DNA of 64,000 nucleotides, taken from the NCBI RefSeq assembly GCF_014649395.1, contig NZ_BMSY01000002.1:186001-250000 (forward strand). Reading direction: 5' to 3'. This document shows, in pieces, positions 17,786-27,521 of this stretch; positions within the stretch are counted from its first letter, which is position 1; every line of letters begins with the position of its first letter. Both the position numbers and the translations under genes were made by a program. The stretch comes from Streptomyces aureoverticillatus. Its GTDB lineage: Bacteria > Actinomycetota > Actinomycetes > Streptomycetales > Streptomycetaceae. The notes beneath the pieces are model-generated. The model was not told where the DNA came from, did not search any database, and worked only from the letters and a program-made list of their open reading frames with translations.

Positions 17786-18847
17786 CTACTTCCCTCTGGA
17801 CCGGCCGCGGCCGGCGTGGGTGCCGTTCTCCGTGCCGTTCTCGTTGTCGTACTTCTCGTACGCGTCGACGATACGGCCGACGAGCTTGTGCCGGACGACG
17901 TCGTGCGACGTGAGCCGGGAGAAGTGCACGTCGTCGACGCCCTCCAGGATGTGCTGGACCTGGCGGAGGCCGGACTTCGTGCCGTTCGGCAGGTCGACCT
18001 GGGTGACGTCGCCCGTGATCACGATCTTCGAGTCGAAGCCGAGGCGGGTGAGGAACATCTTCATCTGCTCGGGGTTCGTGTTCTGCGCCTCGTCCAGGAT
18101 GATGAACGCGTCGTTCAGCGTCCGGCCGCGCATGTACGCCAGCGGGGCGACCTCGATCGTGCCCGCGGCCATCAGGCGCGGGATCGAGTCGGGGTCGAGC
18201 ATGTCGTGCAGCGCGTCGTACAACGGGCGGAGATACGGGTCGATCTTCTCGTAGAGCGTGCCGGGCAGGAAGCCGAGGCGCTCGCCCGCCTCCACCGCGG
18301 GGCGGGTCAGGATGATCCTGTTGACCTGCTTGGACTGCAGGGCCTGGACCGCCTTGGCCATCGCCAGATACGTCTTGCCGGTGCCGGCGGGGCCGATGCC
18401 GAACACGATCGTGTGCTTGTCGATCGCGTCGACGTACCGCTTCTGGTTGAGGGTCTTGGGGCGGATGGTGCGGCCCCGGGAGGAGAGGATGTTCTGCGTC
18501 AGGACCTCGGCCGGGGTCTCCTCGCCGTCGGCCTCGCCTCTGTCGTCCGCCCTGAGCATGGCGATCGAGCGTTCCACTGCGTCCTCCGTCATCGGCTGTC
18601 CGGTGCGGAGCACCAGCATCATCTCGTCGAACAGGCGCTGGATGAGGGCGACTTCGTGGGCGTCACCGACCGCGCTGATCTCGTTGCCCCGGACGTGGAT
18701 GTCGGCCGCCGGGAAGGCCGTCTCGATCACTCGCAGCAGGGCGTCCCCGGAGCCCAGGACCGTCACCATCGGGTGCTTGGCCGGGACCGCGAAATGGGCC
18801 TTCGCCTGCTTCTGCGCAGGGGTCTGAGCTGTCGGTGTCTGCGTCAT
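17786..18847 (-). CDS. phoH: PhoH-like ATPase
   Basis: 353 residues with the PhoH P-loop motif GIGPAGTGKTYLA (Walker A) and the Walker B segment AFIILDEAQNT, plus the N-terminal KH-like part (about 20-110). It is a cytosolic ATPase thought to act in RNA metabolism together with YbeY. The first gene of a four-gene operon phoH-ybeY-CNNM-yjbR; the 140-bp gap upstream should hold its promoter. The C-terminus carries an asparagine/basic tail (YDNENGTENGTHAGRGRSRGK in part) that is probably disordered. Confidence 0.95.
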   Translation of the reverse strand: MTQTPTAQTPAQKQAKAHFAVPAKHPMVTVLGSGDALLRVIETAFPAADIHVRGNEISAVGDAHEVALIQRLFDEMMLVLRTGQPMTEDAVERSIAMLRADDRGEADGEETPAEVLTQNILSSRGRTIRPKTLNQKRYVDAIDKHTIVFGIGPAGTGKTYLAMAKAVQALQSKQVNRIILTRPAVEAGERLGFLPGTLYEKIDPYLRPLYDALHDMLDPDSIPRLMAAGTIEVAPLAYMRGRTLNDAFIILDEAQNTNPEQMKMFLTRLGFDSKIVITGDVTQVDLPNGTKSGLRQVQHILEGVDDVHFSRLTSHDVVRHKLVGRIVDAYEKYDNENGTENGTHAGRGRSRGK

Positions 18848-18987
18848 GGGCCGGCCGTCTAGGCCTGCACAGCCTCCTCGTCACGGGACTCGCCGTGCGG
18901 CGAGTTCTGCACTCCCAAGGGTACGACGGGCCACTGACAAGGCCTAAGCCCTTTTCCGGGGCGGAAGGGCCGGGACGCGCCCGGGCG

Positions 18988-20136
18988 CTACACCGAGCGC
19001 CCGAAGCCGATCGTCGGCACCGCTCGGCGCAGCGGCCAGGGCCGGGCCTCGCCGGGCAGCAGGGACTCCAGGAAGGCGTAGCGGCGCAGGGCCATCGGGT
19101 CCTGCCCGTCGACCTCGCGGACACGCCGCCACCAGGCGCCGACCTCCTCCCAGCCGGGCGCCGACAGCGATCCGCCGAATTCCTGCACGGACAGCGCGGC
19201 GGTGAGACCGGCGAAGGCCAGCCGGTCGGCGAGCGGCCAGTCGGCGAGCGTGCCGGTGACGAAGCCCGCGACGAAGACGTCCCCGGCCCCGGTGGGGTCG
19301 AGGGCCTCCACCTCGATGGCGGGCACGGACGCCGTCATGCCGCTGCGCCGGTCCACCGCGTACGCCCCTTCGGCGCCGAGGGTCACGACGGCGACCGGCA
19401 CATGCTCGGTGAGGGCGTGCGCGGCGGCCCGGGGGCACGTCGTGCCCGTGTACCGCATGGCCTCCTCGGCGTTCGGCAGGAACGCCTCGCAGTGCTTCAG
19501 GTCGGGCAGCGCGCCCAGGTCCCACCGCCCGGTGTCGTCCCAGCCCACGTCCGCGAAGAGCCGCGTCCCGCGCCGTGCCGCCGCCGCGATCCAGGGCGCC
19601 TCCTCCCCGGGCACCAGCGAGGCGATGGCGGCGCGCGCCCGCGGCGGGCACTTCGGGGCGCCGCCGTCCGGGGAGTCCGCGTCGGGCGGCGGCTCGTGCC
19701 CGTGGCTGACCATGGTCCGCTCGCCCTCGTACGCCATGGAGACCGTCACCGGCGAGTGCCAGCCGGGCACGGTCCGTGACGAGGCGAGGTCGATGCCCTC
19801 GCCGCGCTCCAGGGCGTCCCAGCAGTACTCCCCGTAGTGGTCGTCGCCGAAGGCGGCGGCCAGCGAGGTGCGCAGCCCGAGCCGGGCCAGGGCGGTCGCC
19901 ATGTTGGCCACGCCGCCGGGGCTTGAGCCCATGCCGCGCGCCCACGACTCGGTGCCGCGCACGGGCGCCGAGTCGAGTCCGGTGAAGATGATGTCGAGGA
20001 AGACGGTCCCGGTCAGGTACACGTCGCAGGGGGGATCGCCCGCGCGGCGGGTCGACTTGAGCGGATCGACAGTGATGTCGACGGGCTTCGCAGCCGCGGC
20101 GGGTGGGTCCGGTGGTGCGCCAGGTGGTACGGCCAT
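18988..20136 (-). CDS. PfkB-family carbohydrate kinase
   Basis: 382 residues of ribokinase fold. The N-terminal GG motif segment (GMGSSPGGVANMATALARLG) and the C-terminal anion-hole/catalytic motif DPTGAGD are both present, so the enzyme should be active. The first 35 residues are Pro/Ala-rich and not part of the domain. It is 39 bp downstream of the glucarate dehydratase gene, suggesting cotranscription; a sugar-acid-derived substrate is therefore possible, but ribokinase-family specificity cannot be read here. Its 3' end faces away from the phoH promoter region. Confidence 0.88.
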   Translation of the reverse strand: MAVPPGAPPDPPAAAAKPVDITVDPLKSTRRAGDPPCDVYLTGTVFLDIIFTGLDSAPVRGTESWARGMGSSPGGVANMATALARLGLRTSLAAAFGDDHYGEYCWDALERGEGIDLASSRTVPGWHSPVTVSMAYEGERTMVSHGHEPPPDADSPDGGAPKCPPRARAAIASLVPGEEAPWIAAAARRGTRLFADVGWDDTGRWDLGALPDLKHCEAFLPNAEEAMRYTGTTCPRAAAHALTEHVPVAVVTLGAEGAYAVDRRSGMTASVPAIEVEALDPTGAGDVFVAGFVTGTLADWPLADRLAFAGLTAALSVQEFGGSLSAPGWEEVGAWWRRVREVDGQDPMALRRYAFLESLLPGEARPWPLRRAVPTIGFGRSV

Positions 20137-20175
20137 GAAGGCAACGTAACCCAGGGCTGTGACAAGACGCCGTCG

Positions 20176-21477
20176 CTACCAGCGAGGCACGAGCGGAGTT
20201 GTCCACTCCGGATCGAGCCGGCGCATCGCCGCCGCGTCGTCCCGCTCCCGCAGCGGGGCGAAGCCCTCGTCGAGCCAGCGCCGGTGCAGCGCGCCGAGCC
20301 GGTCGCGGTCGAGCACGACGCCGAGCCCGGGGGCGTCGCTCACGGCGACGTGGCCGCCCTCGAACCGCAGCCGCTCGGTCAGCACGTCCTCGGACTGCCA
20401 CGGGTAGTGCGAGTCGCAGGCGTGCCGGAGGTCCGGCACGGTCGCCGCGACGTGCGTCATCGCGGCGAGGCTGATGCCCAGGTGGGTGTTGGAGTGCATG
20501 GAGACGGCGACGCCGAACGCCCGGCAGACCGCGGCCAGTTCGCGCGTGTTGCGCAGCCCGCCCCAGTAGTGGTGGTCGGAGAGCACCACCTGCACGGCCC
20601 CCTTCGTGAAGGCCTCCGGTATCTCCGGATACGTCGTCACGCACATGTTCGTCGCGAGCGGCACCTCCGTGCGCGCCGCGACCTCGGCCATCGCGGGCGT
20701 GCCGAGCGCCGGGTCCTCCAGATACTCCAGTACGTCGCCGAGTTCGGCGGCGACCTTCAGCGAAGTCTCCACCGACCAGGCGCCGTTGGGGTCGAGCCGC
20801 AGCGGGCGGCCCGGGAAGGCGGCGGCGAGCGCGCGGATCGCCGCGATCTCCTGTTCCGGCGGGAAGACGCCGCCCTTCAGCTTGAACGACGTGAAGCCGT
20901 ACCGCTCCGCGAACAGCCGCGCCTGCGCGACCACTCCGGCCGGGTCGAGGGCCGCGCCCCAGTCGTCGCGCTCGCCCGCGACCCCCGGCGGGTGCTCGGC
21001 GTGCTTGTAGAACAGGTACGCGCTGTACTCGACGCTGTCGCGCACCTTGCCGCCGAGCAGCGCGTGCACCGGCAGGCCGAGCGTCTTGCCGAGCGCGTCC
21101 AGGCAGGCGACCTCGAAGCCGGACACCACGGACAGGCGCAGTTTGTCGGCCGTCTGGGCGCCGCGCAGGCCGCCGACGTCGACGGCGGTGTCCACGCGGG
21201 CCGCGTCGACGGCCACGCTGTCCGCGAGTGTGAACAGGCCGTTCAGGTCGGATATCGCCCGGCCCACCAGCGCGGCCGCGAACGGCCGGGCCAGGTCCAG
21301 ATACTTGGCGTCCCCGTACGTCTCGCCCACGCCCGTCGTGCCGTCGGCCGTCTCCACCTCGATGATCAGACGGGGCGTGTACGGCTGGTGCAGGCCCTGG
21401 GTGTTGAGCAGCGGCGGGTCGGCGACGAGGACCGGGGTGAGCCGGACGTCCGTGATGGTGTGCGCTGCCGTGCTCAT
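20176..21477 (-). CDS. gudD: glucarate dehydratase (enolase superfamily)
   Basis: 433 residues. The enolase-superfamily catalytic set matches the glucarate dehydratase group: FKLKGG (KxK base), LRLDPNGAW and LEDP (metal ligands), ATNMCVT (Asn ligand), SDHHYWGG and MHSNTHLGIS (catalytic His). It dehydrates D-glucarate (or idarate) to 5-dehydro-4-deoxyglucarate. Start is moved to ATG 21477 because GGAGG is 7 nt upstream; the frame reaches 21507. The downstream enzyme of the pathway (KDG dehydratase) is not visible; only a PfkB kinase follows. No transporter or dedicated regulator is next to it. Confidence 0.88.
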   Translation of the reverse strand: MSTAAHTITDVRLTPVLVADPPLLNTQGLHQPYTPRLIIEVETADGTTGVGETYGDAKYLDLARPFAAALVGRAISDLNGLFTLADSVAVDAARVDTAVDVGGLRGAQTADKLRLSVVSGFEVACLDALGKTLGLPVHALLGGKVRDSVEYSAYLFYKHAEHPPGVAGERDDWGAALDPAGVVAQARLFAERYGFTSFKLKGGVFPPEQEIAAIRALAAAFPGRPLRLDPNGAWSVETSLKVAAELGDVLEYLEDPALGTPAMAEVAARTEVPLATNMCVTTYPEIPEAFTKGAVQVVLSDHHYWGGLRNTRELAAVCRAFGVAVSMHSNTHLGISLAAMTHVAATVPDLRHACDSHYPWQSEDVLTERLRFEGGHVAVSDAPGLGVVLDRDRLGALHRRWLDEGFAPLRERDDAAAMRRLDPEWTTPLVPRW

Positions 21478-21605
21478 CCCTGGGCCTCCGAACGGAGTGA
21501 CGTCCACGTATGAGAACGGAGCCTAAGTACGCGAACGCACCTCGTCAATGACGCGCACAGGCTTCCGGCAGCGGCACGAACAGGCCGCGGCCCATGGCCC
21601 GCCCG

Positions 21606-22619
21606 TCACTCGAACTCGTACGCCGCGACCTCCGCGAGATACCGCTCCCGCAGCGCCTCGTCGGCCGCGCTGCCATCCAGGAACGCCGCCTCGAAGGAGT
21701 TCCTGGCCAGCTCGCGCAGCCCCTCGGGGTCGATGCCGAGGGCCTCGTGGACGGCGTGGAAGGTGTCGCCGACGTAGCCGCCGAAGTACGCGGGGTCGTC
21801 GGAGTTGACGGTGCACATCAGCCCTGCCGCCATCATCCGGGGCAGCGGGTGCTCCTCCAGGACGTCGACGGCCCGCAGCCGCACGTTGGACAGCGGGCAC
21901 AGCGTCAGCGGCACCCGCTCGCGCACCAGCCGCTCCACCAGCTCCGGGTCCTCCATGCAGCGCAGCCCGTGGTCGATCCGCTCGACCCCGAGCACGTCGA
22001 GCGCCTCGCGGACGTAGTCGGCGGGCCCCTCCTCCCCCGCGTGCGCCACCTTGCGCAGCCCGAGCGCGCCCGCGGCCTCGTACACGGCGGCGAACTTGGC
22101 CGGCGGGTGGCCGACCTCGGCGGAGTCGAGGCCGACGCCGGTGATGCGGTGCAGATACGGCTTCGCCTCCTCCAGGGCCGCCATGGCCGACTCGGCGGAC
22201 TCGTCGCGCAGGAAGCACATGATGAGGCGGGTGGAGATCCCGTGCCGCTCCTCGCTGCGGTCCAGGGCGCGCCCGAGCCCTTCGACGACGGTGCCCATCG
22301 CGACGCCGCGCGCGAGGTGCGCCTGCGGGTCGAAGAAGATCTCCGCGTGCCGCACGCCCTGCGCGGCGGCCCGCGCGAGGTAGGCGTCGGCGAGCTCCTC
22401 GAAGTCGGCCTCGGTGCGCAGCACGGCCATCAGGCCGTAGTAGAGGTCGAGGAAGGACTGCAGGTCCTCGAAGAGGTAGGCCTTGCGGAGCTCTTCGGTG
22501 TCGGCGTACGGGAGCTGGAGGCCGTTGCGCGCGGCGAGCGCGAAGGCGAGTTCGGGTTCGAGGGTGCCCTCGATGTGGAGGTGGAGTTCGGCCTTGGGGA
22601 GCGGCGTGGGGGTCGGCAT
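21606..22619 (-). CDS. adenine deaminase (adenosine deaminase family)
   Basis: 337 residues of the metal-dependent amidohydrolase fold. AELHLHIEGTLEPEL gives the HxH metal site, HAGEEGP the third His and catalytic Glu, and CPLSNVRL plus VNSDDPAYFGGY the remaining active site. Two features point to the adenine-specific subgroup rather than true adenosine deaminase: the EGTLEPEL block and GLDSAEVGHPPAKF in place of the usual adenosine-deaminase loop. Many databases would still call it adenosine deaminase. It would feed hypoxanthine into purine salvage. It is codirectional with rnz, with a tandem repeat in the 135-bp gap. Confidence 0.8.
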   Translation of the reverse strand: MPTPTPLPKAELHLHIEGTLEPELAFALAARNGLQLPYADTEELRKAYLFEDLQSFLDLYYGLMAVLRTEADFEELADAYLARAAAQGVRHAEIFFDPQAHLARGVAMGTVVEGLGRALDRSEERHGISTRLIMCFLRDESAESAMAALEEAKPYLHRITGVGLDSAEVGHPPAKFAAVYEAAGALGLRKVAHAGEEGPADYVREALDVLGVERIDHGLRCMEDPELVERLVRERVPLTLCPLSNVRLRAVDVLEEHPLPRMMAAGLMCTVNSDDPAYFGGYVGDTFHAVHEALGIDPEGLRELARNSFEAAFLDGSAADEALRERYLAEVAAYEFE

Positions 22620-22640
22620 GGTGGTTCTCGGCTTTCGGGG

Positions 22641-22754
22641 GGTGGTTCAGGTGGTGCTGCTGTTTCCAGCGGTGCTTCAGGTGGTGCTTCGGGGGGGGCT
22701 TCAGGTGGTGCTTCGGGGGGTGCTTCGGGTGGTGCTGCCGCTTCCGGCGGTGGT
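22641..22754. repeat. GGTGCTTC-type minisatellite
   Basis: Degenerate short direct repeats built from GGTGCTTC(A/G)GG(T/G)G, mostly with 12- to 15-bp spacing, filling the gap between the rnz stop codon and the adenine deaminase start. It is intergenic by position; either strand would read Gly/Ala/Ser or Pro/Glu repeats if translated. Confidence 0.75.
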
Positions 22755-23669
22755 TCAGGCGGGCGCCGCGCGCTTCGGCAGCGGTACGCGCAGCAGGTCA
22801 CGGGCGACGGTCAGCTCACCCTCGAACCCGGCGGCCCGCGCCTGCTGTTCGAAGACGGCGGGGTCGGGATAGCGCTGGCTGAAGTGGGTGAGGACGAGGT
22901 GGCGCACACCGGCGTCCCGCGCCACACCCGCAGCCTGGCCGGCCGTCAGGTGCCCATGATCCGAGGCGAGTTGATGATCCTCGTCCAGGAAGGTCGACTC
23001 GATGACGAGCATGTCGCAGCCCTCGGCCAGCGCGTGCACGCCGTCGCACAGCCGGGTGTCCATCACGAAGGCGAACCGCTGCCCGCGCCGCACCTCGCTG
23101 ACCTCGTCGAGCGTCACCCCGCGCAGGCTGCCCCCGCGCTGGAGCACGCCCACCTCGGGGCCCTTGATGCCGTGCGCGGCGAGCAGCGCGGGACGCATCC
23201 GCCGCCCGTCGGGCTCGACGAGGCGGTAGCCGTACGACTCCACGGGGTGGGAGAGCTTCGCGGCCTCCAGGCGGTACGACGGCGTGCTCGCGAGGACCCC
23301 GTCGGCCGTCACCGGCTCCTGCACCAGGTCGACGGTCTCGCGGTACGCGGTGGCGTACCGCAGCCGTTCGAAGAAGCGCCCGCCCGAGCCCGGGTAGTGG
23401 GCGGTCACGGGGTGCGGCACCCGGTCCAGGTTGATGCGCTGGATGACACCCGCGAGACCCAGGCTGTGATCCCCGTGGAAGTGCGTCACGCAGATGCGGT
23501 TGAGGTCGTGGGCCGCGACGGAGGCACGCAGCATCTGCCGCTGCGTGCCCTCGCCCGGGTCGAAGAGGATGCCTTCGCCGTCCCAGAGCAGGACGTACCC
23601 GTTGTGGTTGCGGTGCCGGGTCGGGACCTGGCTGGCGGTGCCGAGCACCACCAGTTCACGTACGGACAA
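22755..23669 (-). CDS. rnz: ribonuclease Z
   Basis: 304 residues, the short tRNase Z form. It removes the 3' trailer from tRNA precursors. The metallo-beta-lactamase motif [11 protein letters not shown] (about residue 62), MDTRLCDG, and [10 protein letters not shown] near the C-terminus are the RNase Z signatures. Start is TTG 23669, 15 bp after the upstream HIT gene ends, so the two are probably cotranscribed. Confidence 0.95.
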   Translation of the reverse strand: MSVRELVVLGTASQVPTRHRNHNGYVLLWDGEGILFDPGEGTQRQMLRASVAAHDLNRICVTHFHGDHSLGLAGVIQRINLDRVPHPVTAHYPGSGGRFFERLRYATAYRETVDLVQEPVTADGVLASTPSYRLEAAKLSHPVESYGYRLVEPDGRRMRPALLAAHGIKGPEVGVLQRGGSLRGVTLDEVSEVRRGQRFAFVMDTRLCDGVHALAEGCDMLVIESTFLDEDHQLASDHGHLTAGQAAGVARDAGVRHLVLTHFSQRYPDPAVFEQQARAAGFEGELTVARDLLRVPLPKRAAPA

Positions 23670-23684
23670 GACGCGCTGTCCCGG

Positions 23685-24038
23685 CTAGCCGGGAGGCCAC
23701 TGGAGGCCGCGGCCGCCGAGGACGTGGGCGTGCGCGTGGAAGACGGTCTGTCCGGCGCCGGAGCCGGTGTTGAAGACGATGCGGTAGCTCTCCGACTTCT
23801 CCTCGGCGGCGACCTCACCGGCCTCGCGCAGCACGTCCGCGGCGATCTTCGGCTCGGCGGCGGCGAGCGACGCGGCGTCCGGGTGGTGCACCTTCGGGAT
23901 CACCAGGATGTGCGTGGGCGCCTGGGGGTTGATGTCCCGGAAGGCGAGGGTCGTCTCCGTCTCCCGCACGACGGTCGCCGGCACCTCCCCCGCGACAATC
24001 TTGCAGAACAGACAGTCGGCCTGCGGTTCTCCCGCCAT
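23685..24038 (-). CDS. HIT (histidine triad) family nucleotide-binding protein
   Basis: 117 residues of the HINT type. CLFCKIVAGEVPA near the N-terminus contains the CxxC pair seen in zinc-binding HINT proteins, and FHAHAHVLGGRG is the histidine triad that hydrolyses purine nucleoside phosphoramidates. ATG 24038 is the start. It lies 15 bp upstream of rnz in an apparent operon, with the large Tricorn-like protease gene 132 bp further upstream on the same strand. Confidence 0.95.
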   Translation of the reverse strand: MAGEPQADCLFCKIVAGEVPATVVRETETTLAFRDINPQAPTHILVIPKVHHPDAASLAAAEPKIAADVLREAGEVAAEEKSESYRIVFNTGSGAGQTVFHAHAHVLGGRGLQWPPG

Positions 24039-24170
24039 GGGGCGCCCTCCTGGGTCACTGGTTGACTACGGTCGCATGCTATCGGGGTGGGGGTGAGGGG
24101 GCCGTCGGGCGGGGCGGAGCAAGCCGGGGCCGACCCGGGGGCAGGCGCCCCGGGCCGCCGACGCCCACCG

Positions 24171-27100
24171 TCAGGCCGACGGCACCCCGCCCTCATCAGG
24201 AACCACCGGCGGAGCCTTCGCCGGGGTAGCGGCCAACGCGTCCAACGCGACCCGAACAGCCGCGTCGAGCTGCGGATCCCGCCCGGCCGCGTGGTCGTCA
24301 GGCGTGACCACGACCTCCACGTCGGGGTCGACGCCGTGGTTCTCCACGCCCCACTCGTACCCCTCCATCCAGAAGGCGTACTTGGGCTGCGTCACCAGCG
24401 TCCCGTCGACCAGGTGGTACCGGCTGTCGATGCCGACGACGCCGCCCCACGTACGCGTACCGACGACGGGTCCGAGCCGGAGCGCCTTGATCGCCGCGTT
24501 CACGATGTCCCCGTCGGAGCCGGAGAACTCGTTGGCGACGGCGACGACGGGCCCGCGCGGCGCGTCCCCGGGATAGCTCTGCGGGCCGGAGCCGCGCGGC
24601 AGGTCCCAGCCGACGATGCGGCGCGCCAGCTTCTCCACGACGAGCTGCGAGGTGTGCCCGCCGCGGTTCTCCCGGACGTCCACGACCAGGCCCTCCCGGG
24701 CCACCTCGATCCGCAGGTCGCGGTGGATCTGTGCCCAGCCGGGCGCCTGCATGTCCGGCACGTGCAGATAGCCGAGCCGCCCGCCGGAGCGCTCGTGGAC
24801 GTAGGCCCGCCGGTCGGCGACCCACGCGTGGTAACGCAGCGGCTCCTCGTCGTCCACGGGGACCACGACGGCGTGCCGGGGGTCGCCGCCGCCCGCGGGC
24901 GACACGGTCAGCTCCACGGGCTTGCCCGCGGTGCCCACGAGCAGTGGCCCGGGCCCGGTCACCGGGTCGACCGGACGCCCGCCCACGGCGAGGATCGCGT
25001 CGCCCGCCCGCACCGCCACACCGGGCGCGGCCAGCGGCGAGCGCGCGGCCGGGTCGGACGTCTCGGACGGCAGCACGCGGTCGACCCGCCAGATGCCGTC
25101 CTCGCCGCGCGAGAGGTCCGCGCCGAGCAGCCCCTGCCGGGTCCCCGCCCCGCCCCACCCGCCGCGCGGGAACACATAGGCGTGCGAGGTGCCCAGCTCG
25201 CCCTGCACCTCCCACAGCAGGTCCACCAGGTCGTCGTGGGTGGCGACGCGGGCGAGCACCGGGCGGTAGCGCTCCAGCACGCCGTCCCAGTCGACGCCGC
25301 CCATGTCGGGCCGCCAGAAGTTGTCCCGCATGAGGCGGCCCGCCTCGTCGTACATCTGCCGCCACTCGGCGGCCGGGTCCACGTACTGACGTACGCGGCC
25401 GAGATCGACGGTGATGTTCGTGTCGCTGTCCTCGTCGGAGGACGCCCGCCGGTCGCTCGGCACCACCTTCAGCTTGCCGTCGGCCCACAGCAGCACCCGC
25501 TTGCCGTCGCCGGTGACCGCGAAGTGGTCGGCGTCGCCCGCGAGTTCCTCCACGCGGTGCTGCGCGAAGTCGTACCGCTCCAGCTCGGAGCTGGGGTCCG
25601 GGTCCGTCGGCGTCGCCCGCGAGGCGCCGAGCACGCCGCGCACCGGATGGCGCAGCCACAGCAGCCCGTCCTTGGCAGCCCGCAGCGTGGAGTACCGCGC
25701 GGCCTCCACGGGGAACGGCACGACCCGCTCGGCGAGCCCGTCGAGGTCGACGCGGGTCGCGGGCGTGCCCTCGCTCTCGGGCGTCTCGGCGTGCGGGCCG
25801 TCCGACGCCTCGAAGGCCCGGCCGTGCCGCTGCGGCCCGAACGGCGAGGGCGTGGTGGCCGCGAGCGTGATCAGATGCGGCCGCGCGCCGCCGACGAACG
25901 CGAGGTCGAAGACGTGGTCGTCGTAGACGGGGTCGAAGGCCCGCGCGGACAGGAACGCCAGGTGCTTGCCGTCGAGCGTGAACGCCGGGCTGTAGTCCCG
26001 GAATCTGAGCCGGGTCGCCTCCGACACCGACAGGTCGGCGGTGTTGGCGAGCTTGAGCTGGCGCAGCGGGCGCGGCCCGGGGTGCGACCAGGCGAGCCAC
26101 GCCGAGTCGGGCGAGAAGACGAGCCCGGTGGCCTCGCCGTGCTCGGCGCGGTCCACCTCGCGCACCTCGCCGCTCTCGCGCTCCACGAAAAGGACCCGGC
26201 CGTCGTGCGCGGCCACGGCCGCCCGGCTGCCGTCGGGCGCCATCGCCAGCGCGAGGACCCGGCCGAGCTGACCGGCCGCGAGCCGGCGCGGCGTCGCGCC
26301 CGGCGCGAGGCCTGTGGCGGGCGCGAACTCCAGGGCGTCGTCGCCCTCCGCGTCCGTCACCCACACCACGTGCTCCTCGCCGTCCACCCGGAACGTGCGC
26401 GGCAGCCGCGCCCGCACCCCCGGTTCGGCGGCGAGCGCGCGGGCGGGCCCCTCGCGGTGCGTGACCCAGTGCACGGCGCCGCGCACGGAGACCGCGCTGC
26501 CCCGCCCGGTGTGGTCGGGCGCGGCCGCCCCGAACCAGCGGGCGGCGCTCACCGGATGCGGTTGCAGGTCGGTGCGCTGCCCGCCGAGCGGGATGTCCAG
26601 GCGGCGCGGCTCGGCGCCCGCCAGGTCGTCCAGGAGCCAGAGTTCGCCCGCGGAGGTGTACGTCACGCGGGTGCCGTCGGTGGCGGCGTGCCGGGCGTAG
26701 AAGCCGTCGAGCGGGGTGTGGCGGCGCAGGTCGCCGCCGTCGGGCAGCGACGAGTACACGGCGCCGACGCCCTCGTGGTCACTGAGGAAGGCGATGCGGT
26801 CGCCCACCCACAGCGGGTACTCGATGTTGCCGTCGAGGTCTTCGTGGACGCGTACGAAGCGGTTCTCGGCGCCCGCACCGTCTTCGGCGGCGGCTGTGTC
26901 TGCTGCGTCTGCTGTTCCCGCTGCATCCGCTGTGCCTGCCGCGTCCGCCGCGCGCCGGATCCACAGCTTGCCCGCCGTGCCGCCCCGGTACCGCTTCCAC
27001 CAGGCCGCCTCGCGCCCCATCGGCGCGGAGAGCAGCAGCACTTGGCCCCCCGGGCCGTACGCGACGTCCCCGACGAGGCCGTACGGCAGCACCTGAGCCG

Positions 27101-27476
27101 GCCCGCCGTCGAGCGGCACCGCGCGCGGCCGGGTGCGGCGCAGGGACGCCTCGCCGTGCGTGCTGATCGCGAGAACGCTCCCGTCGGGCGTCCAGCCGCG
27201 CACGGACGTCTTCCAACTGCCCCAGTATGTGAGGCGCTTGGAGGGGCCGCCGGCCACGGGCGCGATGTGCACCTCTGGGGCGCCGTCGCGCGTCGACGTC
27301 CAGGCGACGGTGGTGCCGTCGGGGGAGATCCGTGGCTGGGTCACGGGCACGTTGTCGGCGCTGACCCGCCACGCGCGTCCGCCGTCGAGCGGGGCGACCC
27401 AGACGTCGTCCTCGGCGGTGAAGGCGATCAACTCGCCGCGCACGTGCGGAAACCGGAGGTAGGCAGGCTGTGTCAC
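24171..27476 (-). CDS. Tricorn-like S41 family protease
   Basis: 1101 residues, start GTG 27476. The N-terminal 600 or so residues are beta-propeller repeats (TolB/WD-like blades such as ISPDGTTVAWTSTRDG). Then a C1/linker region, a PDZ domain (about 760-850, AGDAILAVGGRPVD) and the C-terminal S41 core. The proposed catalytic Ser is in EFSGSDGDIVNAA and the proposed His in ELGTSHAYVFPRGG. Tricorn degrades oligopeptides released by the proteasome, and actinobacteria carry proteasomes, so that role is plausible. There is no signal peptide. A short AADAAGTAD repeat (near residues 185-210) looks like a slippage-prone loop in the propeller. Confidence 0.92.
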   Translation of the reverse strand: MTQPAYLRFPHVRGELIAFTAEDDVWVAPLDGGRAWRVSADNVPVTQPRISPDGTTVAWTSTRDGAPEVHIAPVAGGPSKRLTYWGSWKTSVRGWTPDGSVLAISTHGEASLRRTRPRAVPLDGGPAQVLPYGLVGDVAYGPGGQVLLLSAPMGREAAWWKRYRGGTAGKLWIRRAADAAGTADAAGTADAADTAAAEDGAGAENRFVRVHEDLDGNIEYPLWVGDRIAFLSDHEGVGAVYSSLPDGGDLRRHTPLDGFYARHAATDGTRVTYTSAGELWLLDDLAGAEPRRLDIPLGGQRTDLQPHPVSAARWFGAAAPDHTGRGSAVSVRGAVHWVTHREGPARALAAEPGVRARLPRTFRVDGEEHVVWVTDAEGDDALEFAPATGLAPGATPRRLAAGQLGRVLALAMAPDGSRAAVAAHDGRVLFVERESGEVREVDRAEHGEATGLVFSPDSAWLAWSHPGPRPLRQLKLANTADLSVSEATRLRFRDYSPAFTLDGKHLAFLSARAFDPVYDDHVFDLAFVGGARPHLITLAATTPSPFGPQRHGRAFEASDGPHAETPESEGTPATRVDLDGLAERVVPFPVEAARYSTLRAAKDGLLWLRHPVRGVLGASRATPTDPDPSSELERYDFAQHRVEELAGDADHFAVTGDGKRVLLWADGKLKVVPSDRRASSDEDSDTNITVDLGRVRQYVDPAAEWRQMYDEAGRLMRDNFWRPDMGGVDWDGVLERYRPVLARVATHDDLVDLLWEVQGELGTSHAYVFPRGGWGGAGTRQGLLGADLSRGEDGIWRVDRVLPSETSDPAARSPLAAPGVAVRAGDAILAVGGRPVDPVTGPGPLLVGTAGKPVELTVSPAGGGDPRHAVVVPVDDEEPLRYHAWVADRRAYVHERSGGRLGYLHVPDMQAPGWAQIHRDLRIEVAREGLVVDVRENRGGHTSQLVVEKLARRIVGWDLPRGSGPQSYPGDAPRGPVVAVANEFSGSDGDIVNAAIKALRLGPVVGTRTWGGVVGIDSRYHLVDGTLVTQPKYAFWMEGYEWGVENHGVDPDVEVVVTPDDHAAGRDPQLDAAVRVALDALAATPAKAPPVVPDEGGVPSA

Positions 27477-27521
27477 ACGGTCAGCCTAGGCACGCGCCGC
27501 GCGGGACGGGAGCGTTTTGGA

